64,000 bases of DNA from an uncultured Erythrobacter sp. (GTDB lineage: Bacteria > Pseudomonadota > Alphaproteobacteria > Sphingomonadales > Sphingomonadaceae), in contig CANMZA010000001.1 of the NCBI GenBank assembly GCA_947502305.1, positions 434,001 to 498,000 on the forward strand, written 5' to 3'. The notes under the pieces are model-generated. The model was given only the letters and a program-made list of their open reading frames with translations, was not told where the DNA came from and made no database searches. Position numbers and translations under genes: made by a program. This document shows positions 1-7,753 of this stretch, piece by piece (positions within the stretch are counted from its first letter, which is position 1; each line of letters starts with the position of its first letter).

Positions 1-1214
1 GCGATTTTTACCGCGTCTTCGATGTCGTCATAGGGAACGATCCCAGCGACCGGGCCGAAAGGTTCTTCGGTCATCATCCGGCTATCGAGGGAAGGGCCAG
101 CGATGATGGTCGGTTCAAAGAAATTGCCAGGCCCGTCAATGGCCGATCCGCCGCTGACGATTTCGCCTCCTTGCGCGCTTACGCTGCTCATCAACTCGGT
201 CATTGCGGCTACGCGTCCTGCATGGGCCAAGGGGCCCATTTCGACGCTGTCATCGGCGCTGGCATCGCCGACTTTGAGGCCTTGAGATCTGCGCGCAAAT
301 TCGCTCACAAATTTGTCGTAAATTCCGCGTGCAACTAGGAAGCGCGTGGGAGAGACGCAGACTTGACCGGCATTGCGGAATTTGGTCGCTGCGCAGGCGG
401 CAACGGTACGCTCAAAATCGGCGCTTTCCCCGATCACAACTGGGGCATGACCGCCCAGTTCAGGGGTGAAACGTTTCATATGCTGCGCCGCCAAAGCGCC
501 CAATTGTTTGCCGATCGCGGTTGATCCGGTGAAGCTGATCTTGCGCGTGATCGGCGACGCGGTGAGATGTTCAGAAATCATCGCGGGATCGCCGTAGACA
601 CAGTTGAGGACGCCAGCGGGCACGCCGCCATCGACGAAACACTGCACCAGCATTTGCGAACAGGCCGGCGTTGTCTCAGCCGGTTTTAGGATCACCGAAC
701 AACCAGCCGCCAAGGCGCCGCCCAATTTCTTGGCCGCCAGATTGATCGGGAAATTCCAAGGCGTCAGCAAAACAGCCGGGCCAATCGGTTCCTGCGTCAC
801 CCGCTGCTCAAGCAAATTGTGGCTGCGGACCGGGACCAGACGGCCGCCTTGGCGCTTGGCTTCCTCTGCCAGAAAATCAATCAGATCAGCCGCGCCATTT
901 GTCTCAGCCAGCGCCTGGCCATGCGGCTTGCCCATTTCCAAAGTGACCACTCTGGCGATGGCAGGTGCGCGTTCTCTCAACAAATCAGCAGAGCGGCGCA
1001 GGGCCCGGTAGCGTTCGATCCCCGGCGTTTGGCTCCAAAGCCGGAACCCATCATCGGCCGCCGCAAGCGCAGCGTCCAATTGCTCCGCCGAAGCCTTAGG
1101 GCAATTACCCAGCGTTTCCTGCGTCGCGGGGTTCAGAACCGGCATGGAGCCCGCACCGCCATCCGCAACCCATTCGCCGCCGATCAACATTTTCACTTGT
1201 GGGTAGGCGGTCAT
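1..1214 (-). CDS. NAD(P)-dependent aldehyde dehydrogenase, succinate-semialdehyde type (3' end cut by window)
   Basis: The protein begins MTAYPQVKMLIGGEW at 1214 and runs off the window start, so the C-terminus is missing. It is a classical aldehyde dehydrogenase, oxidising an aldehyde to the acid with NAD(P). Visible family marks are the cofactor region LTPWNFPINL, the catalytic Glu in FTPELGG and the nucleophilic Cys in NAGQVCVSPTR. The NAGQVCVSPTR context resembles succinate-semialdehyde dehydrogenases (GabD-like), but the substrate is not proven. It is divergent from alanine dehydrogenase across 157 bp, with an upstream TTCTCC/GGAGAA element acting as its ribosome site. No astD-like signature was noted that would tie it to the arginine genes near 57 kb. 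Confidence 0.9.
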   Translation of the reverse strand, partial: MTAYPQVKMLIGGEWVADGGAGSMPVLNPATQETLGNCPKASAEQLDAALAAADDGFRLWSQTPGIERYRALRRSADLLRERAPAIARVVTLEMGKPHGQALAETNGAADLIDFLAEEAKRQGGRLVPVRSHNLLEQRVTQEPIGPAVLLTPWNFPINLAAKKLGGALAAGCSVILKPAETTPACSQMLVQCFVDGGVPAGVLNCVYGDPAMISEHLTASPITRKISFTGSTAIGKQLGALAAQHMKRFTPELGGHAPVVIGESADFERTVAACAATKFRNAGQVCVSPTRFLVARGIYDKFVSEFARRSQGLKVGDASADDSVEMGPLAHAGRVAAMTELMSSVSAQGGEIVSGGSAIDGPGNFFEPTIIAGPSLDSRMMTEEPFGPVAGIVPYDDIEDAVKI

Positions 1215-1371
1215 GATTGTTCTCCTGTCGCGGGGATTTTTTTGGCGTTGATCCGTCTATACATGGCGCGCAATTGTATTCGTTGCAATTGAAACTTTCT
1301 TGCGCATCGGCGGTCATGGGACTAGCGGGGAAAGATACTTCGTCCCTTATGATCCTGCAGAGGAGAAACCC

Positions 1372-2457
1372 ATGCTTGTCGGCGTTCCAAAAGAAATCAA
1401 GAACCACGAATATCGTGTTGGCCTTACTCCAGAAGCGGCGCGCGAATATGTCGCGCAGGGTCACAGTGTCATCGTCGAAAGCGGCGCGGGGCTGGGGATT
1501 AGCAAAACCGATGCAGATTATGAGGCGATCGGGGCCACTATCGTTGGCACCGCAGAAGAAGTTTTCGCGCGCGCCGAAATGGTGGTGAAGGTCAAAGAAC
1601 CGCAGCCGAACGAATGGGTGCAATTGCGCGAAGGGCAGATTTTGTTCACTTACCTTCACCTCGCGCCTGATCCGGCGCAGGCAAAAGGCCTTATGGAGAG
1701 CGGCGTTTCGGCGGTTGCTTATGAAACCGTGACAGCGCCGGATGGTTCGCTGCCATTGCTCGCCCCAATGAGCGAAGTTGCCGGGCGGTTGTCAATTGAG
1801 GCCAGCGCCCATTCCAGCCACAAAACCAAAGGTGGACGCGGCATTTTGATGGGCGGCGTGCCGGGCGTGTTGCCAGCAAAAGTTGTCGTGATTGGCGGCG
1901 GTGTTGTGGGCACGCAAGCGGCGCGCATGGCGGCCGGTTTGGGCGCGAATGTGGAGATTTTGGATCGCTCTCTGCCGCGTATCCGCGAGCTAGATGACAT
2001 GTTCCAAGGCCGCGTCACCACCCGTTATTCCAATGCGGGCACGATTGAAAACGCGATTACAGAGGCCGACGTTGTGATCGGCGCGGTGCTCGTCGCAGGC
2101 GCCAGCGCGCCGCGGCTTGTGACCCGCGATATGCTGGGTCTGATGAAACACCGGGCGGTGCTCGTCGATGTGGCGATTGACCAGGGCGGATGCTTTGAAA
2201 CGTCGAAACCGACAACGCATGAAGAGCCGACCTATTTGGTTGATGACATCATCCATTACTGCGTCGCCAATATGCCCGGCGCGGTCCCGCATACGTCGAG
2301 CTATGCGCTCAACAATGCCACATTGCCATTTGGTTTGGCACTGGCCCGCAAAGGGGTTGTGGCCGCCTGCGAAGCGGATCCGCATCTCGCGCTGGGCTTG
2401 AATGTGCATGAGGGCAAGATTGTAAATTCTGCAGTGTCTGAGAGCCTCGGCTTTTGA
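1372..2457 (+). CDS. ald: Alanine dehydrogenase
   Basis: NAD-dependent alanine dehydrogenase (361 aa), reversibly converting L-alanine to pyruvate and ammonia in the cytoplasm. The start MLVGVPKEIKNHEYRVGLTP is the family N-terminus and follows GAGGAG; an upstream in-frame start at 1300 would add 24 residues the family does not have. The N-terminal domain carries the substrate-binding KEIK and the motif YLHLAP. The Rossmann domain shows VIGGGVVGTQAARMAAGLGA, and the C-terminal part has NMPGAVPHTSSYALNNATLP. Length is normal for the family. It is divergent from the aldehyde dehydrogenase at 1214. Control by an Lrp/AsnC regulator is usual for ald genes, but no regulator gene is in view. Confidence 0.97.
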   Translation: MLVGVPKEIKNHEYRVGLTPEAAREYVAQGHSVIVESGAGLGISKTDADYEAIGATIVGTAEEVFARAEMVVKVKEPQPNEWVQLREGQILFTYLHLAPDPAQAKGLMESGVSAVAYETVTAPDGSLPLLAPMSEVAGRLSIEASAHSSHKTKGGRGILMGGVPGVLPAKVVVIGGGVVGTQAARMAAGLGANVEILDRSLPRIRELDDMFQGRVTTRYSNAGTIENAITEADVVIGAVLVAGASAPRLVTRDMLGLMKHRAVLVDVAIDQGGCFETSKPTTHEEPTYLVDDIIHYCVANMPGAVPHTSSYALNNATLPFGLALARKGVVAACEADPHLALGLNVHEGKIVNSAVSESLGF

Positions 2458-2604
2458 GTGTTGCATAAAACTGAACTAATGGTGCCACGGAGTCGCGGGT
2501 GTTTCGGGGTGAAAACCTCTATATGCGGACTATGAAAACGGGCTGAGGGGGAACTCCTCTGCGCCCGTATGAGTTGGAGCAGAAACCCAGTCTCGAGGTG
2601 AAAA

Positions 2605-3270
2605 ATGCAACACGCCGGCACCCGCCCCATTGTTCGTCAAGTCAACCATGACGCCGTGATTGATAGCCATGTCGCCCCGCAATCCCTGAGCGACCGGGTC
2701 GCTTTCGCGTTTGTTAAAATGCTGCGCTTTTGCGCCGATACATTCTTCGCCCATCGTTATGGCCACCGCGCGGTGGTGCTAGAAACGGTGGCCGCTGTGC
2801 CCGGTATGATTGGCGGCTTGTGGCAGCATTTGCGCGCGCTTCGCATGATGCGCGATGATGACGGTTGGATCCGCACTCTGCTGGATGAGGCTGAGAATGA
2901 GCGGATGCATCTCATGACCTTTGTCGAGATTGCTCAGCCCAATTGGTTTGAACGCGCCCTGATCATTGCTGTCCAGATGGTGTTCTACAACTTCTACTTC
3001 TTCCTCTATCTCTTCGCCCCGCGCACTGCGCACCGTGTGGTCGGCTATTTCGAGGAGGAGGCCGTTATCAGCTATACTGGCTACCTCGCAGAAGTTGACG
3101 CTGGGCGGCATGAGAACATCGCCGCGCCGCAGATCGCCATCGATTACTGGCAATTGCCCGCCGATGCGCGCTTGCGCGATGTCATCATCGCCGTGCGAGC
3201 GGATGAGGCAGAGCACCGCGATGTGAACCACGCCTTTGTCGATGTGATCGACAAGAAGCGCGCCTCTTAG
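2605..3270 (+). CDS. aox: Alternative oxidase (ubiquinol:oxygen oxidoreductase, non-protonmotive)
   Basis: A 221-aa diiron alternative oxidase that oxidises ubiquinol and reduces oxygen to water without pumping protons, acting as a monotopic protein on the inner membrane. All ligand motifs are visible: [22 protein letters not shown] (Glu, Glu, His), [13 protein letters not shown] and [12 protein letters not shown] (Glu, His). Hydrophobic stretches near residues 115-135 ([20 protein letters not shown]) fit membrane attachment. GAGGTG precedes the ATG. It stands alone, between alanine dehydrogenase and the tyrosine genes. Bacterial AOX is known in Novosphingobium and marine alphaproteobacteria; a role in cyanide or nitric oxide tolerance or redox balancing is inference. 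Confidence 0.96.
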   Translation: MQHAGTRPIVRQVNHDAVIDSHVAPQSLSDRVAFAFVKMLRFCADTFFAHRYGHRAVVLETVAAVPGMIGGLWQHLRALRMMRDDDGWIRTLLDEAENERMHLMTFVEIAQPNWFERALIIAVQMVFYNFYFFLYLFAPRTAHRVVGYFEEEAVISYTGYLAEVDAGRHENIAAPQIAIDYWQLPADARLRDVIIAVRADEAEHRDVNHAFVDVIDKKRAS

Positions 3271-3297
3271 GTCGAGTCTTAGCTCGCGTCTTAATTC

Positions 3298-4308
3298 TCA
3301 GGCGCTGACGACTTCCTGTTCGATCGTGCCAAAGATCGAATGGTTATCCGCGTCGCGCATTTCGATCCTCACCGTGTCACCGGGCGCCATGAAGCGGGTG
3401 GTCGCCTCTCCATTCGCGATGGTTTCGATCATGCGGATCTCTGCAATGCAGGAATAGCCCAGGCCTCCTTCTGCAACCGGTTTGCCGGGGCCGCCATCTG
3501 CGCCTTTGTTTGACACTGTTCCTGATCCGATGATCGTACCCGCCGACAAAGCGCGGGTCTTCGCCGCATGGGCGACCAATTGCGCCAGGTTGAAGGTTGC
3601 GTCCTTTTCGGTCTGTGCACGGCCAAACGGTTCGCCATTGTAATCGACCATCAGCGGCAAATGGATCAGGCTGTCTTTCCACGCATCGCCCAATTCTTCG
3701 GGCGTAACCGCAACAGGAGAGAACGCGCTGGAGGGTTTGGATTGGAAGAAGCCGAACCCTTTCGCCAATTCGTCCGGAATCAACCCGCGCAGCGACACGT
3801 CATTGACCAGCATGATCAGTTTGATGTGACCGGCCGCATCCGCCTCGCTGACGCCCATCGGCACGTCATCGACGATCACGGCGACTTCACCCTCCATATC
3901 GCATCCCCACGCCGTATCGCCCAAGGGGATATCGGCGCGCGGCGGCAGGAACGTGTCACTCCCGCCCTGATACATCAGCGGATCGTGATAGAAGCTGTCT
4001 GGCAGTGTTGCCCCGCGTGCTTTGCGTACCAATTCCACGTGGTTGATATAGGCGCTGCCATCGGCCCAGCCATAGGCGCGCGGCAGAGGCGAATGCGCTT
4101 GGCGTTCGTGAAAGCGTTCGCACGGCACCGTTTCATGCTCAACATCGCGGGCGAGCACTTCCAGTTCCGGCGCAATCCGCGCCCAATCATCCAGTGCCGC
4201 CTGCATGGTCGGCGCAATGTAACCCGCCGCGCAGCACCGCGTGAGGTCTTTCGAAACGACGACCAGCTTACCGTCGCGCGTGCCGTTATTGAGCGTGGCT
4301 AGTTTCAT
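3298..4308 (-). CDS. fahA: Fumarylacetoacetate hydrolase family protein (fumarylacetoacetase)
   Basis: A 336-aa FAH-fold hydrolase, predicted to split fumarylacetoacetate into fumarate and acetoacetate, the last step of tyrosine/homogentisate breakdown. Metal-binding features of the family are visible: DMEGEVAVIVDDVP, VNDVSLRGL, FGFFQSKPSSAFSP and IIGSGTVSNKG. The gene follows maiA by 5 bp on the same strand, so the two steps are almost certainly co-transcribed and act in sequence, which supports fumarylacetoacetase over other FAH-family activities. Homogentisate dioxygenase is not in the window. The length is nearer the bacterial FAH-like form than the longer animal-type enzyme. Confidence 0.93.
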   Translation of the reverse strand: MKLATLNNGTRDGKLVVVSKDLTRCCAAGYIAPTMQAALDDWARIAPELEVLARDVEHETVPCERFHERQAHSPLPRAYGWADGSAYINHVELVRKARGATLPDSFYHDPLMYQGGSDTFLPPRADIPLGDTAWGCDMEGEVAVIVDDVPMGVSEADAAGHIKLIMLVNDVSLRGLIPDELAKGFGFFQSKPSSAFSPVAVTPEELGDAWKDSLIHLPLMVDYNGEPFGRAQTEKDATFNLAQLVAHAAKTRALSAGTIIGSGTVSNKGADGGPGKPVAEGGLGYSCIAEIRMIETIANGEATTRFMAPGDTVRIEMRDADNHSIFGTIEQEVVSA

Positions 4309-4313
4309 GAGCT

Positions 4314-4970
4314 TCAGGCTTTCTCTGCTGTGTTGGCGGGATTGTCAGGTTGCGTGCCGGGATGGGCGCGTTGGAATGCGGGCAGGGCAAGGCACGCGGC
4401 CTCGATCCGGGTGATACGCGGGTGCAATGTCAGGTCATAATGGAACCGGCGCGCATTGTAGACTTGCGGGATCAGCACGGTTTCAAAGATGCCGGGATCG
4501 TCAAACAGGAAGCTGCCCGTGCCCAGCTGCTTGAGCCGCGCCTCTACCGGGTCCAGCGTCTTCTTCAGCCACCGCCGATACCATGTGTCGATCACGCTTT
4601 GCGGGTGGCCCAGCGGGTCTTTGAGGTATTTAAGAACCGGCAGGTTGAGCGGAGCGTGCAGCTCTGTTGCGATGGCATAGGTCAACTCGCGCGCGGTAAA
4701 CCGTTCCTCAATATCACGGGGCAGTAACGGACGGTCTGGATAGGCCTCGTCCAGCCATTCGATCATCGCCATGCTTTGCGCCCGGTCGCGGCCGTCCGCC
4801 GCCAGCATCGGCACCGATGCAAACGGGTTGCGGCTGGTATAGTCCGCGCCCTTTTGCGCCGATTCCAGCAGGTTCACCGGGTCTTGCTCGTAAGCGATCC
4901 CTTTCAGTTCCAGCGCGATGCGCAGCCGGTAACTGGTCGAACTGCGGTAATATCCGTGGAGCTTCATCAT
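4314..4970 (-). CDS. maiA: Maleylacetoacetate isomerase (zeta-class glutathione transferase)
   Basis: A 218-aa zeta glutathione transferase that uses glutathione to isomerise maleylacetoacetate to fumarylacetoacetate. The N-terminal thioredoxin-like domain has the zeta signature YRSSTSYRLRIALELKG, with Ser/Ser active-site residues and NPFASVPML. The helical C-terminal domain carries ERFTARELTYAIATELHAP and YKxLKDP-like sequence. GGGGAAG sits 6 nt before the chosen ATG; a second ATG directly follows, so the start could be one codon later. First gene of a two-gene operon with fahA. A dispersed repeat element lies just upstream, at 4993-5036. Confidence 0.95.
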   Translation of the reverse strand: MMKLHGYYRSSTSYRLRIALELKGIAYEQDPVNLLESAQKGADYTSRNPFASVPMLAADGRDRAQSMAMIEWLDEAYPDRPLLPRDIEERFTARELTYAIATELHAPLNLPVLKYLKDPLGHPQSVIDTWYRRWLKKTLDPVEARLKQLGTGSFLFDDPGIFETVLIPQVYNARRFHYDLTLHPRITRIEAACLALPAFQRAHPGTQPDNPANTAEKA

Positions 4971-4992
4971 GCGCCGCTTCCCCCCTCAAATG

Positions 4993-5036
4993 CTGACACG
5001 CCTGACACACCTGACACACTGTTCAGGGGCAAAACC
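4993..5036. repeat. Copy 1 of a dispersed intergenic repeat
   Basis: Contains iterated CTGACACRCCTGACACAC units followed by a GTTCAGGGGCAAAACC tail. A second copy with the same two-part build is at 34746-34783. Both lie just upstream of minus-strand genes (maiA here, a sodium/proline symporter there). Read on the minus strand the shared core is GTGTGTCAGGTGTGTCAGG. The similarity extends beyond the simple 9-bp iteration into the tail, so it is more than a microsatellite. Confidence 0.75.
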
Positions 5037-5126
5037 TGTCCGGCGTGAAATGGGGTCAAGATTTGCCGCATCCGATCATTCATCTTGGCCCTCATAAGCG
5101 CTATGATCGAAGTAGGAAATAGCCGC

Positions 5127-6356
5127 TCAACCAAAGGCCGCAATCCCCGTGACCGCGCGGCCAAGGATCAACGCATGGACATCATGCGTGCCCTCATAAG
5201 TGTTGACCGTTTCCAGATTTACCGCGTGACGGATCACTTGATATTCCTCTGAAATACCGTTGCCGCCATGCATGTCGCGGGCCTGACGGGCGATATCGAG
5301 CGCCTTGCCGACATTGTTGCGTTTCACGATCGAAATCATGTCCGGCGAAAACCGCCCTTCATCCATCAATCGGCCCACGCGCAAAGACGCTTGGATCGAC
5401 AAGGCAATATCGCTCATCATATCGGCGAGTTTTTTCTGGAACAATTGCGTTGCCGCCAAAGGCGCGCCGAATTGTTTGCGGTCCAGCCCATATTGGCGCG
5501 CCGCATGCAGGCAAAATTCCGCCGCGCCCATCGCGCCCCAACTGATCCCGTAACGTGCCCGGTTGAGACAGCCAAACGGCCCCTTCAACCCTTGCACATT
5601 CGGCAGCAAAGCCTCTGCTGGCAGCTTCACCTCGTCCATCATAATCATGCCGGTGGTGGAGGCGCGCAGGCTGATCTTGCCCTCGATTTTCGGCGCCGAC
5701 AGGCCCGGCATGCCTTTTTCAAGGATAAAGCCGCGAATGCCGCCGCCATGTTCTTCGCTTTTCGCCCAGACCACAAACACATCGGCAAAGGGCGAATTGG
5801 AAATCCATGTTTTGGACCCGGAAATCACATAACCATCGCCGTCTTTCTTGGCATAGGTTTTCATGCCCGCAGGGTCGCTGCCGGCATCGGGTTCGGTCAG
5901 GCCGAAACACCCGATCAATTCGCCAGAGGCGAGGCCCGGCAGATATTTGCGCCGCTGTTCCTCAGAACCATAGGCATAGATCGGATGCATCACGAGGCTG
6001 GATTGGACGCTGGCCATGGACCGGTATCCGCTATCGACGCGCTCAATTTCGCGCGCGATCAAGCCATAAGAAACATAGCCCGCATCCGCGCCGCCATATT
6101 CCTCTGGAATGGTCGCGCCCAACAATCCTGCGCGGCCCATAAGCGGGAACAATTCCGGCGCGCTTGTCTCATTGCGAAATGCCTCAATGACGCGCGGCTG
6201 CAATTCTTCTTGCGCAAAACCATGCGCTGCATCGCGGATCATCCGCTCTTCTTCGGTCAGCTGGCTTTCCAGATCGAAGGGGTCTTCCCAATTAAACGGG
6301 ACAAGACCAGCGGTGGCGAGTTCGGGGCTAGAGGGCTGATGGGAGGGGACGTGCAC
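5127..6356 (-). CDS. gcdH: Glutaryl-CoA dehydrogenase (acyl-CoA dehydrogenase family)
   Basis: A 409-aa FAD enzyme that oxidises and decarboxylates glutaryl-CoA to crotonyl-CoA in lysine/tryptophan and aromatic breakdown, passing electrons to ETF. It shows the acyl-CoA dehydrogenase signatures [17 protein letters not shown] and [16 protein letters not shown]. The substrate-specific block is a Glu-containing [20 protein letters not shown], typical of GcdH, with the catalytic Glu in YEGTHD. The GTG start at 6356 has AGGAG 7 nt upstream. It is a single gene, 160 bp downstream of maiA on the same strand. No CoA transferase for glutarate is adjacent. Confidence 0.95.
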   Translation of the reverse strand: MHVPSHQPSSPELATAGLVPFNWEDPFDLESQLTEEERMIRDAAHGFAQEELQPRVIEAFRNETSAPELFPLMGRAGLLGATIPEEYGGADAGYVSYGLIAREIERVDSGYRSMASVQSSLVMHPIYAYGSEEQRRKYLPGLASGELIGCFGLTEPDAGSDPAGMKTYAKKDGDGYVISGSKTWISNSPFADVFVVWAKSEEHGGGIRGFILEKGMPGLSAPKIEGKISLRASTTGMIMMDEVKLPAEALLPNVQGLKGPFGCLNRARYGISWGAMGAAEFCLHAARQYGLDRKQFGAPLAATQLFQKKLADMMSDIALSIQASLRVGRLMDEGRFSPDMISIVKRNNVGKALDIARQARDMHGGNGISEEYQVIRHAVNLETVNTYEGTHDVHALILGRAVTGIAAFG

Positions 6357-6552
6357 TGGTTACTCCTGAAACTTTATAACCCGTGCTTTCGCAGGGTTAG
6401 ACCATCGCCGCAAGACCGCCCTTTCGCAAAAAGGGCAGATCAAGCGGGACGGAAAATTCAGGTGAGTCAGTGCAGGCGCGGCCCCGGCAAATTGGCCAGC
6501 TATTCGGCGGGCTATTTAGCGGGGCGGAATTAGTGGCCAAATCTCTGGCTGC

Positions 6553-6924
6553 CTAGTCTCCGGCGGCGGCGCATTCTTCCAGCACATCATTGACCGCTTG
6601 CAGCATATCGGCGGGCGGGCACGGTTTTAAGAGCGTGACTGCTTGCGGGAAATGCGCCTTCACTTCTTCTGAAGTGTGACGGCCAGAATGGAAGATGATG
6701 GGCACGTCCTCTGCGGCTAATTTGCGCGCAAGCGGGAACACATTGCCATCATCTAGGCTGATATCGAGAATGGCCAGATCAGGCTTCGCTTTTTGAAAAG
6801 CGAGCATTGCAGAAGAGATACCGGCATGCGGCCCTTCCACTTCAAAACCGGCTTCTTCCACAGTGTCGCAAAGATCAAAGGCGACGACCATTTCGTCTTC
6901 GGCGACAAGGATTCGTTGGCTCAC
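6553..6924 (-). CDS. Single-domain response regulator (CheY-like receiver)
   Basis: A 123-aa protein consisting only of a receiver domain. The acidic pair is in VAEDEMVVAF, the phosphoacceptor Asp in LAILDISLDDG, the switch Ser in IFHSGRH and the conserved Lys in TLLKPCPP. I chose the GTG start at 6924 because GGGGGAG lies 6 nt upstream; a TTG at 6939 would put that site inside the coding region. With no output domain it must act by protein contact or as a phosphate sink, probably under a histidine kinase encoded elsewhere. The motif set resembles the receiver half of alphaproteobacterial stress regulators. The partner kinase is unknown. Confidence 0.88.
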   Translation of the reverse strand: MSQRILVAEDEMVVAFDLCDTVEEAGFEVEGPHAGISSAMLAFQKAKPDLAILDISLDDGNVFPLARKLAAEDVPIIFHSGRHTSEEVKAHFPQAVTLLKPCPPADMLQAVNDVLEECAAAGD

Positions 6925-7042
6925 GTTCAGCTCCCCCAAATTAAGTTACTGACCCCACGGTAAGAGGCCTATCACACACTGGGCACAAAGCGCGAGTCTA
7001 TTGGGTCCATTTTGGCCTATCTATTTTGGGTCACTTTTTGGG

Positions 7043-7648
7043 TCACTTGGTTTGGCCGAATTTTTCTGAAAAAGCAGTCTCTTCGCCGGATGCCAGCAGC
7101 TTGGCTTGTTCGACCCATTGATCGCGGGTGATGCGCCCAGCGAAACGGCCAAGACCGGCATCAATGCGTTCAATATCCGCATCAGACCACGCCGCAACTT
7201 GGGCGAAAGTGGTGACGCCTTGCTCGGCCAAAATGGCGACAAGTTTGGGGCCAACGCCTTTGATCTTGCGCAGATCATCGGCAGTCGCTGCGGCGGCGGT
7301 TGGTGCCGGGGCCGGGGCTGGCGTTGGAGCGGGAGTCGGAACGGGAGCCGGAGCCGGTGCGGGCTTAGCTATTGGCGCGGGTGCAGGTTCCGGCACAGGC
7401 GCAGGCTCAGGTTCTGGAGCAGGCTTAGGGGCCGGAACCGTTGGTGCCTTGATGTCGCTGGGCGCGTCGATCAACGCCTGGTTGCGCGCCGCTGGGGCCG
7501 CGCCATCATCCAGCACATCTTTGCCGCGCGTCTCTTCGCCAACAATCGTGGTTTTGCGATTGGCGCGCATCAACAGCCAAACCGCTAAAGCGATAAGCAG
7601 GATGCCGAGACCGATCAGGACCGCAGCTTGGATATATTGGGGCGACAT
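7043..7648 (-). CDS. Membrane-anchored helix-hairpin-helix protein with Ala/Pro linker
   Basis: A 201-aa protein with three visible parts. There is one N-terminal membrane helix (about residues 5-27, AAVLIGLGILLIALAVWLL), then a low-complexity Pro-Ala repeat linker (about 70-120, PAPAPVPTP-like). The C-terminal helix-hairpin-helix domain has LRKIKGVGPKLVAILAEQGV and a tail LGRFAGRITRDQWVEQAKLL. That tail resembles the extra C-terminal HhH domain fused to NuoE or ribosomal proteins in alphaproteobacteria (DUF4332-like). ATG at 7648 follows AGAGG; a TTG six bases upstream is less likely. HhH domains usually bind nucleic acid, but the function here is unknown. The domain faces the cytoplasm if the anchor is N-out. 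Confidence 0.85.
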   Translation of the reverse strand: MSPQYIQAAVLIGLGILLIALAVWLLMRANRKTTIVGEETRGKDVLDDGAAPAARNQALIDAPSDIKAPTVPAPKPAPEPEPAPVPEPAPAPIAKPAPAPAPVPTPAPTPAPAPAPTAAAATADDLRKIKGVGPKLVAILAEQGVTTFAQVAAWSDADIERIDAGLGRFAGRITRDQWVEQAKLLASGEETAFSEKFGQTK

Positions 7649-7753
7649 GGACAAACCTCTTGAATGAAATCAAACGCGCACCCCTTTAGCAGGGGCGCAC
7701 GCCTGAACTCAATTGCTGGTTTATCCCCTTGCTATCCGAGCGCTACCCGAGCG

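Noticed and set aside
5268..6533. 421-codon open frame on the plus strand opposite gcdH
   Set aside because: It is antisense to a clear glutaryl-CoA dehydrogenase, its protein is rich in Arg/His/Ala/Gln with no domain, and such long shadows are normal in GC-rich DNA.
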